Assembly: GCA_018700895.1 (NCBI GenBank) | Contig: JABIUV010000036.1 | Coordinates: forward strand, 1-51,435 | Direction of reading: 5' to 3' | Source of the DNA: Bacteroidota bacterium | GTDB lineage: Bacteria; Bacteroidota; Bacteroidia; NS11-12g; UBA9320 | Length of the DNA stretch: 51,435 nucleotides | Shown: in pieces, positions 34,597-42,588 of the stretch | How positions within the stretch are numbered: position 1 is the first letter of the stretch | Layout: each line of letters starts with the position of its first letter | Program-made: the position numbers and the translations under genes | The notes under the pieces: generated by a model | Database searches by the model: none | Seen by the model: the letters and a program-made list of their open reading frames with translations, nothing else | Told to the model about the DNA's origin: nothing

Positions 34597-34768
34597 ATGT
34601 TTTCACTCGAACTGACAACACGCAGCTACAAAAGCATCACATATGAGAGCCACTCTTCCCGAAAATAATCGGGAGACAACACTGTCTGCTACCCAATGTC
34701 GTCGTTGACGTTGTCTTCCGATAGCTATCGGGACGAGTGTTCCCGATTCATCGGGAATGTATCGAGAA
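34574..34768. repeat. Palindromic composite element, left of GIY-YIG gene
   Basis: Bounded by TTCTCGGTAC (34574) and GTATCGAGAA (34759-34768), imperfect inverted copies. Inside lie CACTCGAACTGACAA (34604-34618), a second CACTC...GACAAC frame split by TCCCGAAAATAATCGGGA, and a TTGTC...CGAGTG frame split by TTCCGATAGCTATCGGGA, then TTCCCGATTCATCGGGAA. The same frame, unsplit, forms the right element at 35107-35220. It starts inside the last codons of the upstream gene. Confidence 0.8.
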
Positions 34769-34785
34769 ATGAACAACGGCTAATC

Positions 34786-34793
34786 TATTTTTG
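34786..34793 (+). promoter_or_regulatory. Candidate -7 element (TATTTTTG) for the GIY-YIG gene
   Basis: An exact TAnnTTTG match, 5 nt before the GTG start at 34799 and just outside the left palindromic element, predicting a leaderless message. Confidence 0.5.
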
Positions 34794-34798
34794 TAAAC

Positions 34799-35095
34799 GT
34801 GAAAGAACACAGATACTATGTATATATACTCCACTGTGGTGACAATACTTACTATACAGGTGTGACCAACGATTTAGTTCGCAGAGAATCGGAACATTTA
34901 GAAGGCTACAATGAAAAGGCTTACACACATAATCCTCAACCTACCACACTTGTTTATAGTGAAGAATTTAAGTATATCGATAAGGCCATAGCAAGAGAAA
35001 AACAACTCAAAAAGTGGTCTCAGAAAAAGAAAAGAGCATTGATTGACAATTATTCTGATAGGTTACCCGTTTTTTCGAAAAAGAAGTTTGAGTGA
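34799..35095 (+). CDS. GIY-YIG nuclease family protein (YhbQ/UPF0213-like)
   Basis: 98 residues, a single-domain GIY-YIG protein. YYVYILHCGDNTYYTGVTND covers the two signature strands (GIY as VYI, YIG as YTG), LVRRESEH holds the conserved arginine, and KAIAREKQLKKWSQKKKRALI carries the catalytic glutamate helix typical of the YhbQ/UPF0213 type. All catalytic positions appear intact, so nuclease activity is plausible. The start is GTG, 5 nt below a TATTTTTG element. The gene fills almost exactly the space between two palindromic repeat elements (34574-34768 and 35107-35220), which suggests a shared history. The biological role of these small nucleases is not settled. Confidence 0.9.
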   Translation: MKEHRYYVYILHCGDNTYYTGVTNDLVRRESEHLEGYNEKAYTHNPQPTTLVYSEEFKYIDKAIAREKQLKKWSQKKKRALIDNYSDRLPVFSKKKFE

Positions 35096-35106
35096 ATCCT
35101 TGTCTA

Positions 35107-35220
35107 TTCTCGGTAAAAAGCATCTTCGATACTTCCACTCGAACTGACAAAACTCTTTACTACCGAGTTTCGTCGTTGTCAGTTCGAGTGGTTTTGCCAA
35201 AGGCAAAATTGTACCGAGAA
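35107..35220. repeat. Palindromic element with terminal inverted repeats, right of GIY-YIG gene
   Basis: 114 bp. The ends TTCTCGGTA (35107-35115) and TACCGAGAA (35212-35220) are perfect inverted repeats. Inside, CACTCGAACTGACAA (35136-35150) and TTGTCAGTTCGAGTG (35176-35190) form a perfect 15-bp stem, extended inward by AACTC/GAGTT, and TTTTGCCAAAGGCAAAA is a further hairpin. It abuts the stop codon of the convergent ABC exporter gene and could also act as a terminator. Confidence 0.88.
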
Positions 35221-36957
35221 CTAAATCCTACTCTGATACGTGTACAGCTCGTAGTACCTGCCTTTAGCATCCAGCAGTTCTTGGTGTTTACCGCTTTCGG
35301 CTATTTGGCCGTCTTCTATCACGAGTATTTGGTCGGCTTGCTGTATGGTACTTAGTCGGTGAGCTATTACAAATGTAGTACGGTCTTTCATCAGCACATT
35401 CAGGCTTTTCTGTATAAAGCTTTCGCTCTCCGTATCCAGGTTAGAGGTTGCCTCATCTAGGATAATGATTTTAGGCTCGGCGAGTAAGGCTCTTGCTATA
35501 CTAATACGCTGACGCTGGCCGCCACTTAGTTTTACACCACGCTCCCCGATGATGGTATTCAGTCCATCTTCAAATCGGTCGGTAAACTCATTCACATATG
35601 CCCCTTCCACAGCCGATAGGAGTTCAGCCTCCGTAGCATCGGGTCTGGGGAATAAGATATTTTCGCGTATAGTACCTTCGTACAAAAAGTCATCTTGCAG
35701 CACCACACCTAGGTGGGTTCTGAAGCTATTGAGATTTACGTGGGCGAGGTCCTGCCCATCGAGGGTAACTTTACCAGATGAAGGATTAAGGAACGTAGCC
35801 GCTAAGCCCGCAATGGTAGACTTGCCACTTCCGCTACTACCTACGAGGGCAGTTACGCTTCCGGCGTTGGCCTCAAAAGAGATGTTATGAAGGACTTCTT
35901 TTTCCTCTTCATAACTGAAACTCACGTTATCAAATCGGATATCTCCTTTGAAATCGGTGATCATCACCTTACGTACTTCGGGATTGTCTTCTTCGGTCAT
36001 ATTCATGAGTTCCTGAGTACGGTCAAGGCCCGCCAGTGCTTCGGTAAGTTGACTGCCGATATTGCTCATTTGTACAATAGGAGCAACCATAAATCCCAGA
36101 AAGAGTAAAAACGACACCAAATCACCGTTTGACATATCGCTAATCATAATAAAATAGCCACCCATTCCCATTATCCCTACGGTAGCCATTCCAAGTAAAA
36201 AGGTACTCGAACTCGTCATAAGAGCAGTAGCAGTAAGGCTTTTCTTTACATTTTGATAAAGGCGATCTACACCCGATTCAAATGTTTTGTTCTCTTGTGC
36301 CTCAGCATTAAACCCTTTGATAACACGAACACCATTCAGTGTTTCAGTTAGTCTACCCGTTACTTCGGCGTTTATTTTTCCGCGTTCGCGAAAGATAGGA
36401 CGGATGTACCCAAAAGCCTTCAGAGCAATAAAGCCAAATAAGCCTACCGGCAAAAAGACGAACAACGTCATCAAGGCATTAATTTTTATCAAGAATACAA
36501 AGGCAACGACTGCCGTCACCGTGCCACCAATGAGCTGTACGAGGCCTGTACCTACCAAGTTGCGTACACCTTCCACATCACTCATTACTCTACTTACCAA
36601 TGCACCACTCTTGTTATTATCAAAAAATGCGATAGGCAATGTAAGGAGTTTTTTCTGTACCTGTGCTCTAAGTTGAGCGATGAGCAGTTGGGCTTCCACG
36701 CTCAATAGGCGGGTGAGAATGAATGAGGTTGTTGCTTGTATCAGTATAGCTCCAGCTACGAAGAAGATGAGTTTCCAGAGTTCGCCCATATCTTTACTCG
36801 GCACTACTACATCCAGCAGATTTTTAGTCTCATACGGCAACACTAGGCCTGCTAAACTTCTGATAATGATAAAGATTAATCCCACGGATAGCATCTTACG
36901 GCGTGGCCATACATATTCTTTTAAGGCCCACTTGAGGGATACTTTTTTCTTGCTCAT
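35221..36957 (-). CDS. ABC exporter, fused membrane and ATPase domains (MsbA-like)
   Basis: 578 residues, a half-transporter expected to dimerise. Residues 1 to about 310 contain six membrane helices (LSVGLIFIIIRSLAGLVLPY is the first). The ATPase domain has Walker A GSSGSGKST near 375, the Q-loop LQDDFLY, signature LSGGQRQRISIARAL, Walker B IIILDEATSNLD, and the H-loop IAHRLST. Substrate could be lipid, peptide or drug, and MsbA-like lipid flipping is only one option. The stop codon is the first three bases after the palindromic element at 35107-35220. It is transcribed alone. Confidence 0.93.
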   Translation of the reverse strand: MSKKKVSLKWALKEYVWPRRKMLSVGLIFIIIRSLAGLVLPYETKNLLDVVVPSKDMGELWKLIFFVAGAILIQATTSFILTRLLSVEAQLLIAQLRAQVQKKLLTLPIAFFDNNKSGALVSRVMSDVEGVRNLVGTGLVQLIGGTVTAVVAFVFLIKINALMTLFVFLPVGLFGFIALKAFGYIRPIFRERGKINAEVTGRLTETLNGVRVIKGFNAEAQENKTFESGVDRLYQNVKKSLTATALMTSSSTFLLGMATVGIMGMGGYFIMISDMSNGDLVSFLLFLGFMVAPIVQMSNIGSQLTEALAGLDRTQELMNMTEEDNPEVRKVMITDFKGDIRFDNVSFSYEEEKEVLHNISFEANAGSVTALVGSSGSGKSTIAGLAATFLNPSSGKVTLDGQDLAHVNLNSFRTHLGVVLQDDFLYEGTIRENILFPRPDATEAELLSAVEGAYVNEFTDRFEDGLNTIIGERGVKLSGGQRQRISIARALLAEPKIIILDEATSNLDTESESFIQKSLNVLMKDRTTFVIAHRLSTIQQADQILVIEDGQIAESGKHQELLDAKGRYYELYTYQSRI

Positions 36958-37090
36958 AGACTATGCTTTGCTAAAAATGAGCCAAACCCAAAGAGTGACG
37001 TTAAGGCAGATATAGGTCAAACAAGTCTTGCTGTGTAGCGTTATCTTGGTGATAAGTCCGTAGTTTCTTCCTCTTTAGGATATAGGAAGA

Positions 37091-39580
37091 ATGCAGGCAG
37101 CATACGAAATAGTTTTACCTTCGACCACTATCAAAAAACAAGCTCACCAACAAGCACACGCGTGGTACAAAAGCCGCAATTGGAAAATGTTTAAGTTCCA
37201 AAAGGATTGCTTGGACGCTTATTTTGAGGGTAAAAATGGCTTGCTCAATGCACCTACCGGTAGTGGAAAGACCTTTGCCCTAGGCGTACCCGTAATGCTA
37301 GCCGATAAGCTAAAAGGCGATTACAAAAGCGGCCTAAAGGTGCTTTGGATTACACCACTCAAAGCCTTGAGTGTAGATATTACCAATGCCTTGCAAGAAG
37401 CGGCAGATGAGCTGGAAACCGGCTGGCGAGTAGAACGACGTAGTGGCGACATTAGCTCCGCAAAAAAAGCAGCCCAACTCAAAAACAGCCCCGATTGTTT
37501 GGTGACTACGCCCGAGAGTTTGCAGATAATGCTAGCTCGTAAAGGGTACGCCAAATTCTTTAAATACTTGGATGTCATTATCGTAGATGAGTGGCACGAG
37601 CTGCTGAGTAGCAAACGAGGGGTGCAGGTAGAGCTAGGGCTGAGCAGGCTCAAAGCCATAAAACCCAACCTCAAAGTGTGGGGAATATCAGCCACGATAG
37701 GGAATATGCCCGATGCTATCAAGGTACTGCTGGGGGATGAACAATCGCTTGATAATACGGCTATCGTACAAGCCAATATCAAAAAGAAGCTCAAAATGAA
37801 AACCCTCTTGCCCACCAAAATGGAAGATATGCCGTGGGCGGGTCATTTGGGTGTGCGGTTGCTCCAAAAGGTATTACCCATCATAGAGGCTAATGAGAGT
37901 ACGCTCATATTTACCAATACACGAAGCCAAGCCGAGATTTGGTATCAGAAAATCATAGACGCCTTTCCCGACCTCGCCGGATTAGTTGCTCTGCATCACG
38001 GGAGTTTGGGCAAAGAGGTACGGGAGTGGGTGGAGAATGCCCTGCACCAAGGTACACTTAAGGCTGTGGTAAGCACCAGTAGCTTGGATTTGGGCGTAGA
38101 TTTCCGACCCGTTAGTGCCGTGATACAGATAGGTAGCCCCAAGGGAATAGCCAGATTCCTGCAACGAGCAGGTAGGAGTGGGCACTCGCCAGATGCTACT
38201 AGTAGTATCTACTTCTTACCGACCAATTCATTGGAAATCATAGAGTCCTCTGCCTTGCAACGAGCCATAAAAGAAGGGCATATCGAAAGCCGTATTCCTG
38301 TGGTGCGTGCCTTTGATGTGCTGGTGCAGTACTTGGTAACACTAGCAGTGAGTGATGGTTTTCAAGAAGCAGAAATCTACGAAGAAGTAAAACGAACACA
38401 TTGCTACCAAACCATTACCCGAGAGGAGTGGGAGTGGGTGTTACGGTTTATCACCATAGGGGGCGATAGCCTGCAGAGTTATGAGGATTTTAATAAGGTG
38501 AAAATTAACGAGGATGGGCTGTATAAAGTAGAAAGTCGTCGCATCGCGATGCGTCACCGCCTGAGTATGGGCACTATAGTAGGCGGTAATACGATGATCA
38601 TAAAACGCCAACGAGGTAAACAAATTGGGACCATAGAAGAATATTTTATTTCACGGCTCAAGATAGGCGATGCCTTTGTATTTGCGGGTCAAAAGTTGGA
38701 GCTGGTGCGTGTAACAGGACTTACTGCATACGTAGTGCCGAGCACCAAAAAATCTGCCGCCATCCCCTCGTGGATGGGTGGACGAATGAGTTTGAGCAGT
38801 GAGATAGCAGAGGTTTTACGAAAGGAATTTCACGATTTAGCCAACTTGCCTCTAAACCAACTTAACAGAGAAGGCAAAAAACTACAAAGTCTGCTGCAGA
38901 TACAAGATACCCGCAGCATCGTACCACGACCCAACGAGTTGCTCATCGAATACCTAGAAGATGATGACGGACACCACGTGTACATCTACCCTTTTGAAGG
39001 GCGAATGGTGCACGAGGGCATTGCTCTGCTGCTGGCGTATCGCCTTAGTAAGATGACCAAGATAAGTCTCAACCTTGGGATGAATGACTATGGATTTGAG
39101 ATACTGTGCGACCAAGAGATACCGCTGATGGAAGCCTTGGAAGAAGATTGGTTTACCACCAAAGGACTGCTGGATGATATACAAAACAGTAGCAATATGA
39201 CGGCCTTGGCCGGCAAAAAGTTTAGAGAAATCGCCGCTATATCCGGACTTACCTTCAAAGGGTATCCCAACAAGGAAGCCAAAGAACGCCACTTGCAGAG
39301 CCACTCGCAGCTTTTCTTTGATGTGTTTAGCGACTATGAGCCGCATAATCTGCTGCTACAGCAAGCCTACGAAGAAGTAACCTACTACCAACTGGAAGTA
39401 AGCCGCATACACAAAGCTCTTACGAGTATCGCCCAACAAGAGATCGTCGTAAAAGTACTCAAAAAACCATCTCCGCTGTGTTTTCCACTGTTGGTAGATA
39501 GCCTGAATCGGGATAGGATAAGTAATGAGTCAATCTCCGACCGCGTAAAACGTATGCTTCAAGAGCAATTGGGAGATTGA
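37091..39580 (+). CDS. Ligase-associated-type DExH-box DNA helicase (Lhr-like)
   Basis: 829 residues. Superfamily 2 helicase core: NAPTGSGKTFALGVP (motif I), TPLKALSVD (Ia), TTPESLQIML (Ib), VDEWHELL (motif II as DEWH), GISATIGN (III), FTNTRSQAE (IV), STSSLDLGVDF (V) and QRAGRSGHS (VI). The C-terminal half matches the winged-helix and Lhr-core regions. Bacteroidota relatives normally cluster with an ATP-dependent DNA ligase, an MBL-fold exonuclease and a PdeM-like phosphoesterase in a DNA repair set. None of those is adjacent here. The likely role is unwinding or strand annealing in DNA repair. Confidence 0.92.
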   Translation: MQAAYEIVLPSTTIKKQAHQQAHAWYKSRNWKMFKFQKDCLDAYFEGKNGLLNAPTGSGKTFALGVPVMLADKLKGDYKSGLKVLWITPLKALSVDITNALQEAADELETGWRVERRSGDISSAKKAAQLKNSPDCLVTTPESLQIMLARKGYAKFFKYLDVIIVDEWHELLSSKRGVQVELGLSRLKAIKPNLKVWGISATIGNMPDAIKVLLGDEQSLDNTAIVQANIKKKLKMKTLLPTKMEDMPWAGHLGVRLLQKVLPIIEANESTLIFTNTRSQAEIWYQKIIDAFPDLAGLVALHHGSLGKEVREWVENALHQGTLKAVVSTSSLDLGVDFRPVSAVIQIGSPKGIARFLQRAGRSGHSPDATSSIYFLPTNSLEIIESSALQRAIKEGHIESRIPVVRAFDVLVQYLVTLAVSDGFQEAEIYEEVKRTHCYQTITREEWEWVLRFITIGGDSLQSYEDFNKVKINEDGLYKVESRRIAMRHRLSMGTIVGGNTMIIKRQRGKQIGTIEEYFISRLKIGDAFVFAGQKLELVRVTGLTAYVVPSTKKSAAIPSWMGGRMSLSSEIAEVLRKEFHDLANLPLNQLNREGKKLQSLLQIQDTRSIVPRPNELLIEYLEDDDGHHVYIYPFEGRMVHEGIALLLAYRLSKMTKISLNLGMNDYGFEILCDQEIPLMEALEEDWFTTKGLLDDIQNSSNMTALAGKKFREIAAISGLTFKGYPNKEAKERHLQSHSQLFFDVFSDYEPHNLLLQQAYEEVTYYQLEVSRIHKALTSIAQQEIVVKVLKKPSPLCFPLLVDSLNRDRISNESISDRVKRMLQEQLGD

Positions 39581-39596
39581 TAGTTGTGCTTGTAAA

Positions 39597-39612
39597 TCCC
39601 GATACTTCGGGA
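39597..39612. repeat. Small palindrome of the TCCCGA..TCGGGA type
   Basis: TCCCGATACTTCGGGA, 17 nt after the helicase stop. It is the same hairpin class as the three modules inside the left element at 34574-34768. It may also act as a terminator hairpin. Confidence 0.6.
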
Positions 39613-39680
39613 AGGGTGAAAAGGATGTTGGCGGAGTAGGTAGGGGATTAGATTTTTTATCGCTCTAGGCACTGCGGCTT

Positions 39681-39715
39681 CGTCATCCTGAGCGGAGTCT
39701 AAGGGTTAGACGAAG
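39681..39715. repeat. Dispersed Bacteroidota-type intergenic repeat
   Basis: The stretch starts CGTCATCCTGAGCGGAGTC and ends TTAGACGAAG. It matches, from memory, a very common intergenic repeat in Bacteroidota genomes of the form GTCATCCTGAGCGnAGTCGAAGGAT. Only one copy is in the window. Confidence 0.5.
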
Positions 39716-39740
39716 TAATCATAACTTGCCTTTATATTTA

Positions 39741-39780
39741 GCTCTTTTTTTTCTTTTCTTTTCCATTGCTGAAAAGAAAC
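39741..39780 (+). repeat. Direct repeat, left copy (pyrimidine run then CATTGCTG)
   Basis: A GCTCTTT start, a pyrimidine-rich run, then CATTGCTGAAAAGAAAC. A second copy in the same orientation lies at 42466-42501, so the pair brackets about 2.7 kb that includes the truncated surface protein and the tRNA-like fragment. Confidence 0.65.
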
Positions 39781-39955
39781 AAAAAGCTAGTCAGAACAAT
39801 GCTTCCACGTTCTCTGCTTGTGTCTAACAAAATTGCCGCAATCGATGCAAGCACTCTTGCTGATTTTGTAACGACACAAACATTCACGCCCCCGCTGGCC
39901 CGCTGTAGTATCTGGACAAACGCTTATCAATGTTTACCAAAGCAATGGAACTCAG

Positions 39956-42112
39956 TTGCATATTCCTATGGCATCGGTAGATAGTTCGCGTTTCAATACC
40001 AATGGAGGAGTTACTTTTCAGAAAATTTTTCAGTCAAATCTGAATGTACTTTCTATAGCCACCAATAGCATAGACAGTATAACCTATACTGTACCTGTGC
40101 AGGCTAATCTGCCTGTACTCACCACTACCGCAGCTCAAAACATTACGAGTTTTTCGGCAGTAGCTGGAGGTAATATTAGTAGTATGGGAGCAGATACTAT
40201 ACTACAGCGAGGTATCTGCTGGAGTACGCATATGTCTCCAACTTTGGCAGACAATCATACCACAGATGGCCTAGCAATTGGCTCATATACTAGTAGTATG
40301 CTACCATTGATATCTAATACTACGTACTACATTAGAGCGTATGCTACCAACTCATATGGTACGGCCTATGGCAATGAACTTACCTTTAGTACACTAAGTC
40401 CAGCTGGAGACCTGCCTACGGTTATCTCTGCTGTACTCTCGGATACTACGGGGTATTCGGTAAATGGTGGTGGAGAAGTTACTTCTGACGGAGGCTCTGC
40501 GGTAGTAGCAAGAGGTATATGCTGGGCGAGTGGAGTTACGCCTACTATCAACAATTCGTTTACCGTAGATGGTTCTGGTGCAGGAGTATATAGTAGTATG
40601 GCTACAGGTCTGATGGCTAATACTACCTACTTTGTGCGTGCATACGCTACCAATATAGCTGGTACTGCCTATGGCAATGCATATACCGTAACTACGTACG
40701 AATGGCCCGTGGTGAAAATCCTTGAAATAAAAGATATAAAGCCTACTTATTATACTATACGCGGAACAGTGCTAGATGATAAGGGGCTTAATATTACAGA
40801 AATAGGTTTGGCTCTAGGAGTAGATCAGTATCCTACAGCAGAAGAAAACAAAAGATTTGCCAGAAGTAGCGTAAGCGAATTTGAGGCCTGGTATACCGAT
40901 TGGTTTGGACAGCCATTTCAACTGGTTTCTAATACACGTTATCATCTGAGAGCTTATACTATAAGCCAAGCCGGTATAATATATGGGGATACAATGTCTA
41001 TAGTGATGGCTCCTGCATACCCAGAGGTAGAAACCTATGAGGTAATAGAAGCGGGTGGTAAATCTGCTACGTTAGGCGGACATGTGATTAGTAGTGATGG
41101 AGCACCTATAACGTTGAGAGGAATCTGCTACAGTAAGAATACTTCAGTGGGTATTCATTCAGATACCGTAATAAGCACCAATGATACAGGAGCTTTTTCT
41201 CTGCTTATAGCTGATTTGGATTCTAATACTACCTATTACTTTAGAGCATTTGCTATGAATGATTCTTTTGAGGTGAAATATGGTAACACGAAATCATTTA
41301 AGACGTGTGATGTTCCTACTGTTGGTGCTTTGCAGAGGATAACGATGTATGCTGATAGTGCCTATATGAAAAGTGTAGTTTTCAGTGACGGCGGCTGCAA
41401 TGTTACTGCTAAAGGGATAGTGTTGAGTAGAGCCGGACGAGCAGATACAATGATATATTTTACCAGCATTCTAGGCGATTATTTTGCTACTAAGCTTTTA
41501 GATTTACAGCCAGGTACAGATTATAATGCACGTGCATTTGCTATAAATGATGCAGGTATAGGCTACGGACCAGAGATGAGTTTCAGTACCTTGAAATGTG
41601 TAGACGGGCTTTGCGTAGGGCAGGAGTATCAAGGTGGGTATATATCATATATTTTGGAGCCAGGAGATGCAGGGTATGATGCTGATACGGTGCATGGTAT
41701 TATCTGCATAAAAGACTATACTATGGGTTCTAGTTGGGGTTGTTATGGCACTAACTTATCGCTCACAGGTACTAACGGAAAAGAACTTACAGAGCAAATA
41801 ATGGCTCAAAGTTGTAACACTACTTCTAGTGCGGCAAGCAGATGTTATAATCTAGTACGTAATGGATATTCAGATTGGTATCTGCCAACTGGAGGAGAGT
41901 TAGGCCAAGTATTCGATAACTTGGTTCAAAATGGTATAGGTGGTACGTATCTTAAAAACACTTTTTGGACTTCGGAACAGTGCAGTGCACAAGGAGCCAG
42001 ATTTTGTAATTTGAGTAATGTTGATAGATGGTATTCGTACTGCGTGCCAAATGCGTGCTGTACCCCACATAAAAATAGTAATCTATCGGTATTGGCTATT
42101 CGATACTTTTAG
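39956..42112 (+). CDS. Surface protein with FN3-like repeats, 5'-truncated
   Basis: 718 residues from TTG. The frame is open back to 39872 but has no better start. At least four ~95-residue beta repeats are visible, each with a RGICW (or equivalent) strand and a NTTYxxRAYATN...GTAYGN end, as in FN3-like modules of Bacteroidota surface proteins. The C-terminus (about 545-718) has EYQGGYISYI, GYSDWYLPTGGELGQ and NTFWTSEQC, a DUF1566-like lectin-type domain. Codons just before the TTG still encode conserved-looking sequence (SGQTLINVYQSNGTQ), but before that the DNA changes to repeat-like sequence and no signal peptide exists. It is probably a beheaded, non-exported gene remnant. Confidence 0.7.
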   Translation: MHIPMASVDSSRFNTNGGVTFQKIFQSNLNVLSIATNSIDSITYTVPVQANLPVLTTTAAQNITSFSAVAGGNISSMGADTILQRGICWSTHMSPTLADNHTTDGLAIGSYTSSMLPLISNTTYYIRAYATNSYGTAYGNELTFSTLSPAGDLPTVISAVLSDTTGYSVNGGGEVTSDGGSAVVARGICWASGVTPTINNSFTVDGSGAGVYSSMATGLMANTTYFVRAYATNIAGTAYGNAYTVTTYEWPVVKILEIKDIKPTYYTIRGTVLDDKGLNITEIGLALGVDQYPTAEENKRFARSSVSEFEAWYTDWFGQPFQLVSNTRYHLRAYTISQAGIIYGDTMSIVMAPAYPEVETYEVIEAGGKSATLGGHVISSDGAPITLRGICYSKNTSVGIHSDTVISTNDTGAFSLLIADLDSNTTYYFRAFAMNDSFEVKYGNTKSFKTCDVPTVGALQRITMYADSAYMKSVVFSDGGCNVTAKGIVLSRAGRADTMIYFTSILGDYFATKLLDLQPGTDYNARAFAINDAGIGYGPEMSFSTLKCVDGLCVGQEYQGGYISYILEPGDAGYDADTVHGIICIKDYTMGSSWGCYGTNLSLTGTNGKELTEQIMAQSCNTTSSAASRCYNLVRNGYSDWYLPTGGELGQVFDNLVQNGIGGTYLKNTFWTSEQCSAQGARFCNLSNVDRWYSYCVPNACCTPHKNSNLSVLAIRYF

Positions 42113-42158
42113 ATATTTTATTGACAACCGCATCTGAAGTAGTGTTTAAACAAAAAAA

Positions 42159-42178
42159 GGAAACACCAAAGTGCTTCC
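42159..42178 (-). terminator. Intrinsic terminator on the minus strand
   Basis: GGAAACAC and GTGCTTCC pair with one mismatch around a CAAA loop. On the minus strand the stem is followed directly by seven T. It lies about 70 nt downstream of the tRNA-like fragment and would end a minus-strand transcript. It may also serve the plus-strand surface-protein gene. Confidence 0.7.
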
Positions 42179-42245
42179 TTTAATCTAATTTCAGTGAGCT
42201 GCCTAAGACTCCGGCCTCATTCCCAGTAGAGAGTCCTCTTAATCG

Positions 42246-42310
42246 TGGAGATAACGGGATTCGAACCCGCGAATAACTCAGTCTTTTTATATGCTCTCAT
42301 TGGTAAGACC
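42246..42310 (-). tRNA. tRNA 3'-end-like fragment (pseudo-tRNA or att remnant)
   Basis: On the minus strand the sequence GCGGGTTCGAATCCCGT forms a correct five-pair T stem with the invariant TTCGAAT loop. It is followed by a seven-base acceptor arm TATCTCC and discriminator A. No matching 5' acceptor arm GGAGATA and no pairable anticodon stem occur upstream within 90 nt, so only the 3' part is tRNA-like. CCA is not encoded. It may be a decayed tRNA or the tRNA end carried in by an integrating element. A terminator on the same strand follows about 70 nt later. Confidence 0.5.
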
Positions 42311-42588
42311 ATCTAGGCATTGGAAACGTTGCATCGATTCTAGTATTTTTAACCCCTACATCCCAAACACTTCTCCCAATCTCGCTATGCGATATCCTTG
42401 AGCGGTGATGCTTATTAGGGTCTATCACACGGATTGATATGTTTGAGGTGGATGAAGGTTTTTTTGCTCTTTCTCTTTCTTTCCCATTGCTGTAAAGAAA
42501 CCGAGCGACCCTTGGAGCTTCATATATATCAAAGCCCATCTTAAACTTCTAAACAAAAAGAGTAGAAATTAGACATTGATTAAGACTG
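42311..42588. other. Non-coding stretch with repeat copy
   Basis: Between the tRNA-like fragment and the frameshifted membrane gene I see no convincing coding sequence. It contains the right copy of the direct repeat (42466-42501) and several short open frames without protein-like composition. Confidence 0.5.
42466..42501 (+). repeat. Direct repeat, right copy
   Basis: GCTCTTTCTC, a pyrimidine run, then CATTGCTGTAAAGAAAC. It is closely similar to 39741-39780 in the same orientation, including the invariant CATTGCTG block. Confidence 0.65.

Noticed and set aside
34600-35220. CRISPR array around the GIY-YIG gene
   Set aside because: The repeats are inverted and irregularly spaced, spacers are not uniform, and no cas gene is present.
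39766-39984. 72-residue plus-strand frame before the surface protein
   Set aside because: It spans repeat-like DNA and overlaps the surface-protein frame. The peptide has no family features and no signal sequence.
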